Positions 7,550 through 15,682 of a stretch of DNA of 64,000 bases are shown here, piece after piece. The notes below the pieces were generated by a model. The model saw only the letters and a program-made list of their open reading frames with translations. It made no database searches and had not been told where the DNA came from. The DNA is taken from contig JAGVRI010000012.1 of NCBI GenBank assembly GCA_018606645.1, forward strand, positions 1 through 64,000, read 5' to 3'. This DNA is from Chloroflexota bacterium (GTDB lineage Bacteria; Chloroflexota; Anaerolineae; JAAYZQ01). Made by a program: the position numbers and the translations under genes. Every line of letters begins with the position of its first letter. Positions within the stretch are counted from its first letter, which is position 1.

Positions 7550-9661
7550 TTACCGGGGCCAGACGCGGTGTAGGAGCGGCCCGACATACGGTCGGAACGA
7601 GGGGACCCGTTGGAGAAACAAGTACTCGCGGCGATGGAGGGTCACCGTCAGGTTCGAGCCGCGGAGGCGCTCAACGGCGCGAGCCTGGTCATCGTAGCGG
7701 TAGCCGGCCGCTTCGAACGGCAGCGCGAGCGACAACGCCGCCGGCTCCGGCCCGAGGTGATAGTGAAACACGAATCGATCGGTCAGGATCCGATACCCGG
7801 CCTGGGGCAGGGGCAAGCCCAGCACCTCCTGCCAGAAGGGCGACAGGAGGTCATGTCGTTTGTCTTCAAAGAGCACGGCTATGCCTTTCTGGGCCAGATA
7901 GAGCGGGCCCCGGCGCTCTACCAACCCCTCATAAACCAGGCGCGGCTCAGCGGGGACGGCGCCGACCAGCGCCATCCCCACCCCCGGCGAGGTAACCATC
8001 TTCCCCCCGTGGGCCAAAAAGCCCTCCAGGAGGTTCAGATCGCTCACCGACAGGTAGTCGATCGAAGGGGCAAGGACGACAATGGCCCGTACCCGGTGCA
8101 AGGGCCAGCCATCCAATGCGCTGACCACCGCCGCGTTCAATCCCTCCTTGACCAGGATCGCCAGCCGTCCGTACGGCTGTACCTTGCGAATGACTGCCTC
8201 TCGAGCGGCCCCGATCGGTTCATGGGAGCGGGCCGGAGGAGCCAGGACCAGGACACATCCCTGGGCGGGTCCGGAACCGAGACAGGGACTGGATGGGCTC
8301 GCCGCCATCAGCCGGCGCAAGGTCGGGAGTATGGCCGACACCCGGTCGAACATTGCCTCGGGCCGGTAGGTGGTGGGACGCGGTTCGTTGTACAGCCCTT
8401 GCCCCTTGACGTTATAGTTCCAATAGACGATGCCCTGGAGATGGCCGCCCATTTGGCGCACCAGCAGGCTCAAATAGAGACCATTGGCCACCGCGTCCGA
8501 GATGGTGCCGGGGTCGGGGCTGGCCTGACTCAGCCCCCAACTATTGGCTGCAGCCCATAACCACACCGGCTTGTCGTAGCGCGCCGAGTAGAGCCCCACC
8601 GACCGGGCCAGCAAGAACAATTCGATCAGATCGGATTCGCTCACCGGGATGTGAGGTGGTCCGTCGTCGGGATAGGCGTCAAAGGTCACTTGAAAATTCG
8701 GGGGCGTATCGCGGAACAGGGCTTCCACGTCGGGCAAGGTGAAGGTCTGACGGGCCTGGGCGCCGTCGAAGGAGATGGTCACCGGCAGACCGGGGTGGAT
8801 GTCGCGCCACAATTCGGCGCTATAGATGGCGTACTCGACAATGTAGCGCGATTGGAACTCGCCCAGCAACCGTCGTCGGCTGAGGCGCGCCTGTTCGGAT
8901 ATGGACGGCGATCCCTCTTGGTCGGCAAAACCGAATCCGTACCGCTGGGAGAACACCGCCTCGGCGTGGGCAGAGTAATCGCCGCCGATCGGTTCATCGG
9001 CCAGGTTGAGCATGAGTAGCACATCGGCGTAGGGACGCACGAACTCGGCATCCACCCAGCGGTAGTATTCCTCAATGTCCCGGCGGTAGGAAGGGGCATA
9101 GATCGAGGCACTCACTCCGCCGCCATAGATATCCAGCGGCTGCCCCTGGGCGTCGCGACGCAGGTCATTGAGATGCCGTTGGTTCCAAGTCTGGCCCATC
9201 TGGATCTGATAGCCTACCGGCAACACCGCCCTGATCCCGACCTTGCGGCAGGCGGCCAGCATCCGGTGCAGCGCCTGGATGATCGCCACGGCCGTGGCAT
9301 GGTGGGGGTGGTTGACATCGCGGTAGGCCTCATAGACGGCGTACGATAGCCCCGGCTCGGCCTTATCCGGTTCCACCTCGCCTGGGTTGTTATGGCCGAT
9401 CCAGATGATGTTGGCGCCGGCGGCAGCGATGCGCCGCACCATCGCCTCCATCTCGGCGGCAGAGAGCTCTGGATAGGCTTCGACCGCCCAACCGGCATAC
9501 ACGGTGGGGGAAGTACTGGTCGCAACGGCCGGAGAGGCGGGCCCGAGAAGGGGAAGAAGGGTCAGCAGCCCCACCACCAACCAGGTGCCCGGGCTGGCCC
9601 TTCGGACCTTTCGGCTCGTACGCCAGCGAGACCAGCCCCAGGTGGAAACGCTGGGATTCAT
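7550..9661 (-). CDS. Secreted glycoside-hydrolase-like (TIM-barrel) protein
   Basis: About 703 residues with a long signal peptide (Arg-rich n-region, hydrophobic core LVVGLLTLLPLLGPA, cleavage near residue 48). The middle looks like an (alpha/beta)8 glycosidase: repeated beta-strand/helix units including AAGANIIWIG, VLLMLNLADEP (an acid at the end of a strand, as in catalytic strand 4) and a later PVWLWAAANSWG. The C-terminal third (from about 490) resembles the glutaminase-like/trimerisation domain of GH42-type enzymes. No exact family is recognised. Translation upstream of ATG 9661 would read into the promoter, so that ATG is preferred. Confidence 0.6.
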   Translation of the reverse strand: MNPSVSTWGWSRWRTSRKVRRASPGTWLVVGLLTLLPLLGPASPAVATSTSPTVYAGWAVEAYPELSAAEMEAMVRRIAAAGANIIWIGHNNPGEVEPDKAEPGLSYAVYEAYRDVNHPHHATAVAIIQALHRMLAACRKVGIRAVLPVGYQIQMGQTWNQRHLNDLRRDAQGQPLDIYGGGVSASIYAPSYRRDIEEYYRWVDAEFVRPYADVLLMLNLADEPIGGDYSAHAEAVFSQRYGFGFADQEGSPSISEQARLSRRRLLGEFQSRYIVEYAIYSAELWRDIHPGLPVTISFDGAQARQTFTLPDVEALFRDTPPNFQVTFDAYPDDGPPHIPVSESDLIELFLLARSVGLYSARYDKPVWLWAAANSWGLSQASPDPGTISDAVANGLYLSLLVRQMGGHLQGIVYWNYNVKGQGLYNEPRPTTYRPEAMFDRVSAILPTLRRLMAASPSSPCLGSGPAQGCVLVLAPPARSHEPIGAAREAVIRKVQPYGRLAILVKEGLNAAVVSALDGWPLHRVRAIVVLAPSIDYLSVSDLNLLEGFLAHGGKMVTSPGVGMALVGAVPAEPRLVYEGLVERRGPLYLAQKGIAVLFEDKRHDLLSPFWQEVLGLPLPQAGYRILTDRFVFHYHLGPEPAALSLALPFEAAGYRYDDQARAVERLRGSNLTVTLHRREYLFLQRVPSFRPYVGPLLHRVWPR

Positions 9662-9676
9662 CACTGGTTCAATATA

Positions 9677-9706
9677 ATAATATTTATAGATTTTAACTTC
9701 TGTCAA
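9677..9706 (-). promoter_or_regulatory. Promoter of the secreted glycosidase-like gene
   Basis: TTGACA (9701-9706), 18-bp spacer, TATTAT (9677-9682), in an AT-rich island. The -35 box lies inside the last codons of the upstream M28 peptidase gene. Confidence 0.75.
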
Positions 9707-10886
9707 TCTCCTGCAGGATCTGCCAGGCAAAGGCGTGGGCATCGGCCAGGCTCTGGGGATCGATGTGATCCATGGTGTCGGACATCTGATGCCAGTGCAT
9801 CGCCTCCGAAGCGCCCGGCGGGGGAAGCGCGTCGATGGACAGGGCGATCAGACCGCGCTTGGTGGCCACCGCCGCGTCGGTGTAGGCGATGCCCACATGC
9901 TCGCCGATCGTTCGCCCGGGCAGAGCCGCCGCTGCCCGCCGCGCCAGCTCCAGAGCGCGGGGATGGGTCTTGCGCTTGAGGATCAGCCCATCGGCGGTCA
10001 GCACCATTACCTGTCCCAGGCCGACCTGATCGAGGATGAGATAGACGGCCTCCTGGCCCAGTTCGGCGGCATGGCGGTTGAGGAACGAGACCATGCCGTA
10101 GGCAGCCGCCTCTTCACAGCCGGTGAATGCCAGACAGACCTCGGTATGGGTCAGTGGTTCGTGGCGAAGGCGTTCGACCAATCCCAGGGTCACCCCGACT
10201 CCGGAGGCGTTGTCATTGGCGCCGGGCGAAAACGGGGTGCGGTCGGCATGGAGGCACATCACCAGGGCAAAGAGCTCCATGGCGGCGGTGGGCACCCCCA
10301 GCCAGCGGACCCAGCCCCAGCCCAGAATGGCCCCCAGGCCATAGCCCACGGCCCCGATACCCATACTGACGAACGCTGCCGCCACCAGCAAGCCAAACAG
10401 GGTGTGCCAGGCTTTTGAGGAATAAAAGATCGGGGTGCGGTGCGTGTCCAGATGGGCACAGAGGACCACCCGGTGGCGCACTGACCCGCTGGGCGGTAGG
10501 ACGCCAACTACGTTGTGGCTGCGACCCTTGGGCAACAGCCACCGCATCCAGTTCGTGGCAAAATCGGTTTCGGCCAGCATGCCCCACGCGCCCAGGGCGC
10601 TGAGTGCTGCCGCCAGGGCCATCATCCACCGCGTGTCCACCAGCCAGACGCCGATCGTGCCCAACAAGGCCGCAATGAACGCCAGGACATAGGGGCGGTA
10701 GGTGGAAGGCGCGCCCAGATAGGGTTCTAATCGAACATCCTGGACCCCCAGGAGGTGCATTTGCTCGGCCACATACTCAGCCGCCTGGCGTTCCGCCGCC
10801 GTGCAGCTTCCCCTGCCGCCGATCTCCACGGATAGATGGCGGATGTGGGCGATGGCTTGCTGCTGGTAATGATCGTCCGATGACAT
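9693..10886 (-). CDS. M28-family zinc aminopeptidase with internal membrane segments
   Basis: About 397 residues. Metal-site motifs of M28 are present: CAHLDTH (His ligand), GANDNASGVG (bridging Asp), TGCEEAA (general base Glu and ligand Glu), a later LILDQVG, and a C-terminal HWHQMSDTMDHI (last His). Two membrane spans (about 85-125) precede the catalytic part. Two more are inserted between the first His and the bridging Asp. This suggests a membrane-embedded peptidase. ATG 10886 has GAGGAGGAAGGAGA upstream, and the longer GTG start lies on the -10 box. Confidence 0.82.
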   Translation of the reverse strand: MSSDDHYQQQAIAHIRHLSVEIGGRGSCTAAERQAAEYVAEQMHLLGVQDVRLEPYLGAPSTYRPYVLAFIAALLGTIGVWLVDTRWMMALAAALSALGAWGMLAETDFATNWMRWLLPKGRSHNVVGVLPPSGSVRHRVVLCAHLDTHRTPIFYSSKAWHTLFGLLVAAAFVSMGIGAVGYGLGAILGWGWVRWLGVPTAAMELFALVMCLHADRTPFSPGANDNASGVGVTLGLVERLRHEPLTHTEVCLAFTGCEEAAAYGMVSFLNRHAAELGQEAVYLILDQVGLGQVMVLTADGLILKRKTHPRALELARRAAAALPGRTIGEHVGIAYTDAAVATKRGLIALSIDALPPPGASEAMHWHQMSDTMDHIDPQSLADAHAFAWQILQEIDRS

Positions 10887-10922
10887 TTCTCCTTCCTCCT
10901 CGTCGGCGTAAGCTTGGAATGG

Positions 10923-10951
10923 ATTATACCCCACAATGGAACGGAGAACAA
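10923..10951 (-). promoter_or_regulatory. Promoter of the M28 peptidase gene
   Basis: TTGTTC (10946-10951), 17-bp spacer, TATAAT (10923-10928), 37 bp before ATG 10886. Confidence 0.65.
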
Positions 10952-11012
10952 ACTTGCGGCGGAGGGGCTGGCGACCGTTTCAATCGGTTGCTTGTTCGAT
11001 CTGCCCCTCGTT

Positions 11013-11041
11013 TTGACTTGGCAGGCTCTTTGTTCTATACT
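11013..11041 (+). promoter_or_regulatory. Promoter of the SET-domain operon
   Basis: TTGACT (11013-11018), 17-bp spacer, TATACT (11036-11041), about 60 bp before ATG 11100. It is divergent from the M28 promoter. Confidence 0.75.
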
Positions 11042-11099
11042 GGGGAGCGGGGTCCGAATCGTCGGAACCCCACTTGACTACAGAGCGGGGGAACGGAGG

Positions 11100-11702
11100 A
11101 TGATCCATCCACAGACGCGACTGGCGTGGATCAATGATACGATCGGCTATGGGGTCTTGGCGACGGCGCTCATTCCGCAAGGGACGATCGTCTATGTCGA
11201 GGATGCGCTGGATATCCGGATCGACCCCGACAGCCCCTTGCTGTCCGATCCCAGGTACATGGAGTTGATCGCCAAATATTCCACACGAGATGCCCGCGGC
11301 CATCGCTGGCTCAGTTGGGACATTGGCAAGTATGTGAATCACTGTTGCCATTACAACTGCCTTGACACCGCCTACGGATTTGAGATTGCGGTCCGTGACA
11401 TCCAGGCTGACGAAGAGATCACGGAGGACTATGGACTGTTCAATCTGGAGCAGGACCTGGTGCTCTGCGGCCACTATGAGGATTGCCGCCGACGAGTCCG
11501 CCTCGATGATTTTGATCGGTATGTGGCCCGATGGGACCGGGATATCCAGGAGGCGCTTCGGGCATTTTTGCGGGTGCCGCAGCCGTTGCTGCCCTATGTG
11601 GACCGCCAGGCTTACCAGGACCTGATGGGATATCTGACCACCGGTCAGGGGTACAAATCGGTCGAGAAGTTGCGCTATCGGGATCGTCGTTCGGGCGATT
11701 GA
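11100..11702 (+). CDS. SET-domain protein (putative protein-lysine methyltransferase)
   Basis: A 200-residue protein. SET hallmarks are visible: GYGVLATALIPQGTIVYVE (N-terminal SET strands), SWDIGKYVNHCCHYNC (the N-H-x-x-x-x-N SAM-binding knot) and ITEDYG (the catalytic Tyr motif). A Cys-His cluster near the C-terminus (CGHYEDC) may replace the post-SET zinc site. Family members methylate lysines with SAM; the target is unknown. The start is placed after the TATACT box. The stop overlaps the next ATG (TGATG), so it is translationally coupled to a class-I methyltransferase. Confidence 0.82.
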   Translation: MIHPQTRLAWINDTIGYGVLATALIPQGTIVYVEDALDIRIDPDSPLLSDPRYMELIAKYSTRDARGHRWLSWDIGKYVNHCCHYNCLDTAYGFEIAVRDIQADEEITEDYGLFNLEQDLVLCGHYEDCRRRVRLDDFDRYVARWDRDIQEALRAFLRVPQPLLPYVDRQAYQDLMGYLTTGQGYKSVEKLRYRDRRSGD

Positions 11703-12703
11703 TGGCTCGCGGAGATTGGCAGGAACAGAATCTGAAATTCAGCTTGTCGGAATCGAATATGAGACCCGAACCGCGCATTTGTGATTACGAGGGCACTGAT
11801 TACCGGACCGATTTCTGGGAGGGGCGGGGGCGGGAGTACGAGGACCTGGCGGAGCGGATCGCTCTCCGCCGTCTGTTGCCAGCGTCGGGCCGCCGGCTAT
11901 TGGACCTGGGGGCTGGCTTCGGGCGGTTGGCGGAATTCTACGACCGGTATGATGAGGTCGTGTTGCTGGATTACTCGCGTTCGCTGTTGCGCCAGGCTCA
12001 AGACCGTCTGGGTCGGAACGGTCGCATCCGGTATGTGGCGGCCAATTTCTACCGCCTGCCTTTTGTGGACAGCGTGTTTGATACGGTGATGATGGTGCGG
12101 GTGATGCACCACGTCGAGCAGGTGCCTGCTCTATTGGGCGAGGTGGCGCGGGTGCTGGCTCAGGGAGGGGCCTATGTCCTCGAGTTTGCCAGCAAGCGCC
12201 ATTTGAAGGCGATCCTGCGCTATCTCCTGCGGCGCCAGCGGTGGAGCCCCTTCGACCCCACGCCCTACGAGTTTGTCGCGATGAACTTTGATTTTCATCC
12301 GGCGTGGATGGAGGAACGGCTGCGCGAGGCAGGGTTTCACGTGAAACATCGGCGGACGGTCTCCCATTTTCGTCTGCCGCTCCTGAAACGCCTCTTCCCC
12401 GCCCCTTGGCTGGCCCGGTTGGACGGCCTCTGTCAGCCGACCGGGGCCTGGTGGCAGTTGACCCCCAGCGTCTTTGTCTGTTGTGGGCTGGATAAACCCG
12501 GTGGGGGTCTTGCGGATGGACTGTTCCGGTGTCCCGCCTGCGGCCATGCTCCTCTGCACGAGTCGGTCGAGGCCGTCCACTGCGCAGCGTGTGGCCGTCG
12601 CTGGCCCGTCGAAGATGGGCTGTACAATTTTGTCGCTTCGGCGGCTGGGGACGACCGGCAAGGTTCGGCGGGGGACCAAGGGCGGTTCAGGAGTGGCTCA
12701 TGA
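11702..12703 (+). CDS. SAM-dependent methyltransferase with C-terminal zinc ribbon
   Basis: A 333-residue protein. It has a Rossmann-fold class-I methyltransferase domain (LLDLGAGFGRLAEF motif I, VLLDYS motif II, FDTVMMVRVMHHV motif IV) and, near the C-terminus, a Trm112-like zinc ribbon (CPAC ... CAAC). It matches UbiE/type-11 methyltransferases; the substrate is unknown. An internal ATG at 11759 is an alternative start. The 5' end overlaps the SET gene, and the 3' end overlaps the glycosyltransferase by 4 nt (ATGA), so the three probably act in one pathway, perhaps envelope or lipid-linked sugar modification. Confidence 0.82.
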   Translation: MARGDWQEQNLKFSLSESNMRPEPRICDYEGTDYRTDFWEGRGREYEDLAERIALRRLLPASGRRLLDLGAGFGRLAEFYDRYDEVVLLDYSRSLLRQAQDRLGRNGRIRYVAANFYRLPFVDSVFDTVMMVRVMHHVEQVPALLGEVARVLAQGGAYVLEFASKRHLKAILRYLLRRQRWSPFDPTPYEFVAMNFDFHPAWMEERLREAGFHVKHRRTVSHFRLPLLKRLFPAPWLARLDGLCQPTGAWWQLTPSVFVCCGLDKPGGGLADGLFRCPACGHAPLHESVEAVHCAACGRRWPVEDGLYNFVASAAGDDRQGSAGDQGRFRSGS

Positions 12704-14802
12704 CCCGGCGCCGTCGCGTAGCCGCCCTGCTGCTGGCAGCCGCACTGGGGCTGGCCGCGCTTGGTCAATACTACTTCTTCCGCCGCCGTGAGTACCTGTG
12801 GGATGGCCTCGTTTTTCATCTTTTGGCCGCTGTCTGTTTCTGGCGGGCATGGCGGCTGAGCCAGACCAGGCCCGGTCCGTCGGGCTGCCTGAGCCTCCGG
12901 ATCAGGGCCTGGCTGCGAGAACAACCCGCGCCGCTGATCCTGTTGGCAGCAGGGCTCTTCTTTTCCAGCCTGGCGGCGCTGTGGTCTCGCGACCGGGCGC
13001 TGGATCAGTCCACGGTTGATGTGGTGATCTTCTGGGCGCTGGGGGTCGCGATGGTCGGGGCCACGGCGCTGTGGCCGTTTTCCAGGCTGTCTTCTCTGGG
13101 ACATCAGTGGCGAACGCGCTGGCCAGGCATCCTACGGGCGAATTGGCCGGAGGCCATCGCCCTTGCCGGGGTGACCGTCCTGGCTTTCTTGCTGCGAGCG
13201 ATCTCCCTTGACCACATCCCCTTTACCGTGGGCGGTGATGAGGCGTGGCATGGCTTGCTGGCCCGTCAGGTGCTCACCGGTCGTTTGCGCAACCCGTTTT
13301 CGATGGGCTATATGTCAATGCCTACCGCGTTCTACTGGCCGGTTGCCTGGTCTCTGAAGCTGCTCGGCGACAACCTCATCGGCCTGCGGTTTCCGGCGGC
13401 GCTGATCGGCACGCTGACCGTGCCAACCCTCTACCTGTTTGTCCGCGACCTTTGGGGACGGAGGACAGCCTTCCTCAGCGCGTGGCTGTTGGCCACCTAT
13501 GATTATCACCTCCATTATAGCCGGCTGGGGGCGAACAATGTCTGGGATCCCTTGCTGATGATACTGGCCCTGTGGGCCCTTGATCGAGGGTTACGACGAC
13601 GGGCCAAACCGGGGGAGATGCCGCCGGTCCATGACTTGCTCTGGGCCGGGCTGGTGGCGGGCCTGGGCGTCTATTTCTACACCAGCGCGCGGTTGCTGCC
13701 CTTGTTAATGGCGCTGTATATCCTCTATGTTCAGCTCCGGAGAGGCCCGACGGAGCAACAAGGGAAGCCCGGACGATCGGTGCTGGGCTGGCAGGTCGGG
13801 TTCCTCTGTCTGGCCTTTCTGATCACCGCTGCGCCGATGCTCAGCTATGCCGTGACCCATCCCAATGAATGGAACGCCCGGATCAATCAGGTCGGCATTA
13901 TCCAATCCGGCTGGTTGGCCCGGGAACCGGGGTTGACCGGCAAGAGCACGGCCCAGATCCTGGCCGAGCAGTTTTTGCGGGCAGCGGGCGCTTTTCATGT
14001 ATTTCCGGACCGTACGGTGTGGTACGGAGCCGACCGCCCCCTGCTGGGACCGTTAGCCGGCCTCCTGGCCGTCCTGGGCATCGCCTGGACGGGGATTCAT
14101 TGGCGGGACCGGCGCTATTTTCTGGTGCTGATCTGGTTCTGGTCCGTGATCATTACCGGCGGCATGTTGACTGAAAGCCCCCCTTCCAGTCAGCGGCTGG
14201 TGATCGCCATTCCCGCCGTCGTGCTATTGGTAGTTTTCGGGCTGGAGCAATCGATGGAGATAGGCGGCTATCTCCTGAGGTTGCACCCAAGGTGGAAGCC
14301 GGTCCCCTTGATCTTGGTCGGGGTCATCCTGGCCTTCAGCAGTGTACGGTTCTATTTTGTCGAATATACCCCCCAGCGGCGCTACGGCGGTGAAAACGGC
14401 GAGACGGCGACCCTGATCGGCCACTACCTGCGCGGACTCCAGGGCGGGTACCGGGCCTATTTCCTGGGCGCTCCCCGCATCTACTGGAGTTTCGGCACGA
14501 TGGAGTTCCTGGCGCCGAACGTGACTGGGCAGGACGTGACCGAGCCGTTGACCGCCCCGCCCGATTTTGTGGATGCCGATCACCCGGCGATCTTTATCCT
14601 GTTGCCCGAGCGAGCGGGAGAACTGGTCTGGGTGCAGCAAGCCTTCCCCGACGGTCGCCTCGTTGAACTCCGCGATGGGCAGGGGCGGGTGCGGTGCATT
14701 CTATATCAGGTGTCCTCATTCCCCTCCCAGCAGAGCAGACGGATCAGCCCTCCACTGGTGATGAGCCCTCCTCTGTTTCTACCGGAATCTCCTCGCTTGT
14801 GA
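12700..14802 (+). CDS. Membrane glycosyltransferase, GT39/ArnT-like
   Basis: About 700 residues with around a dozen hydrophobic spans. The first large periplasmic loop carries GGDEAWHG, the acid-containing motif of PMT/ArnT-type GT-C enzymes that use polyprenyl-phosphate sugars. A soluble C-terminal part follows at about 600-700. The start ATG 12700 overlaps the methyltransferase stop (ATGA), with GGAG 8 nt upstream. The last 59 bp overlap the convergent lgt-like gene. The acceptor (protein or lipid) cannot be told. Confidence 0.82.
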   Translation: MTRRRRVAALLLAAALGLAALGQYYFFRRREYLWDGLVFHLLAAVCFWRAWRLSQTRPGPSGCLSLRIRAWLREQPAPLILLAAGLFFSSLAALWSRDRALDQSTVDVVIFWALGVAMVGATALWPFSRLSSLGHQWRTRWPGILRANWPEAIALAGVTVLAFLLRAISLDHIPFTVGGDEAWHGLLARQVLTGRLRNPFSMGYMSMPTAFYWPVAWSLKLLGDNLIGLRFPAALIGTLTVPTLYLFVRDLWGRRTAFLSAWLLATYDYHLHYSRLGANNVWDPLLMILALWALDRGLRRRAKPGEMPPVHDLLWAGLVAGLGVYFYTSARLLPLLMALYILYVQLRRGPTEQQGKPGRSVLGWQVGFLCLAFLITAAPMLSYAVTHPNEWNARINQVGIIQSGWLAREPGLTGKSTAQILAEQFLRAAGAFHVFPDRTVWYGADRPLLGPLAGLLAVLGIAWTGIHWRDRRYFLVLIWFWSVIITGGMLTESPPSSQRLVIAIPAVVLLVVFGLEQSMEIGGYLLRLHPRWKPVPLILVGVILAFSSVRFYFVEYTPQRRYGGENGETATLIGHYLRGLQGGYRAYFLGAPRIYWSFGTMEFLAPNVTGQDVTEPLTAPPDFVDADHPAIFILLPERAGELVWVQQAFPDGRLVELRDGQGRVRCILYQVSSFPSQQSRRISPPLVMSPPLFLPESPRL

Positions 14803-15634
14803 CTTTTTCAGGCATTTCCGGTGCCCGATAGGCCTGCCACCAGAGAATAATGATCCCGATCCCGGCCAGCAACGCTAACGCCAGGTCCAGCCATTGAGCC
14901 AATCGCCAGGGGCCGAGATAGATCGCTTCGTCACCTCGAGTGAATTCGAGGAAAAACATCCCGCCAAAGTAGAACAACAGATACAGCAATGAGGCAACCC
15001 CGGCAAAGGGCCACTGTCGGCGCAGCAGCCAGAAGATGGCAAAAAGGAGTGCCGAGTAGGCCAGGCCCACCGCCTGAGTCGCAAACCGGGGCGCTTCGAT
15101 GCCGTAAAGGTCGGGCAGCAGGGCATAGCCTATCCCCTCTCCCATCCGGCCGTAACTGCATCCTCCCATGAGGCAGGCAGCCCAACCGAAGGCAATCCCC
15201 AGCGCCAGGCCTGGGACAAGGGCATCGCTCAATTCCAGAAAGCCGGGCAGAAACGATGGGGCGCGGGCCGGCGGGGCCTCGCTCGAGGCGGCGCTTTTGG
15301 ATCGTGCTTGCCAGTTCCTCAGGGCAAACAAGGTCAACACCAGGAGACCGCCCAGAAATGCGCCGTGGAATGACAGGCCCCCCTCCCAGAGTCGGAAGGC
15401 CCGCAGCCAGTCTTCGGCAAAGGCGTTCCAGTTGGCGAGCACATAACCGATTCGGCCGGAGAGGATCCCGCCGATCACGGCCCACAGCCCCAGGTCCAGA
15501 ACCGTTTCGCCCTCGCCGAAGCGCCGCTTGCCCTCGTAATAGGTCAACACCAAGCCCAGGATCAACCCCAGGTCCAGTAACACCGTGTAGGTAGGAATGC
15601 TGAATCGGCCAATGGTCAAGAGTATTGGATACAT
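14744..15634 (-). CDS. lgt: Lgt-family prolipoprotein diacylglyceryl transferase-like protein
   Basis: A 296-residue inner-membrane protein with about seven spans. It has the N-terminal GRIGYVL and the essential-His motif GGLSFHG. In the central signature, normally GRIGNFINGE..GR, this protein reads GWAACLMGGCSYGR, so the Arg and Asn reported as important in E. coli Lgt are replaced. The later EFTRGDE segment is kept. It is either a diverged lipoprotein-modifying enzyme or a paralogue with another acceptor. It is 49 bp downstream of the sugar nucleotidyltransferase gene. Confidence 0.78.
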   Translation of the reverse strand: MYPILLTIGRFSIPTYTVLLDLGLILGLVLTYYEGKRRFGEGETVLDLGLWAVIGGILSGRIGYVLANWNAFAEDWLRAFRLWEGGLSFHGAFLGGLLVLTLFALRNWQARSKSAASSEAPPARAPSFLPGFLELSDALVPGLALGIAFGWAACLMGGCSYGRMGEGIGYALLPDLYGIEAPRFATQAVGLAYSALLFAIFWLLRRQWPFAGVASLLYLLFYFGGMFFLEFTRGDEAIYLGPWRLAQWLDLALALLAGIGIIILWWQAYRAPEMPEKVTSEEIPVETEEGSSPVEG

Positions 15635-15682
15635 GGCGCCTCCTGCGCTGGTTCAGAACGACCCACTACTGAAATGGCAGCA

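Noticed and set aside
7214..7573. Small ORFs in the 7.1-7.5 kb gap
   Set aside because: No ribosome sites at sensible distance, no recognisable sequence, and the stretch overlaps the repeat copy.
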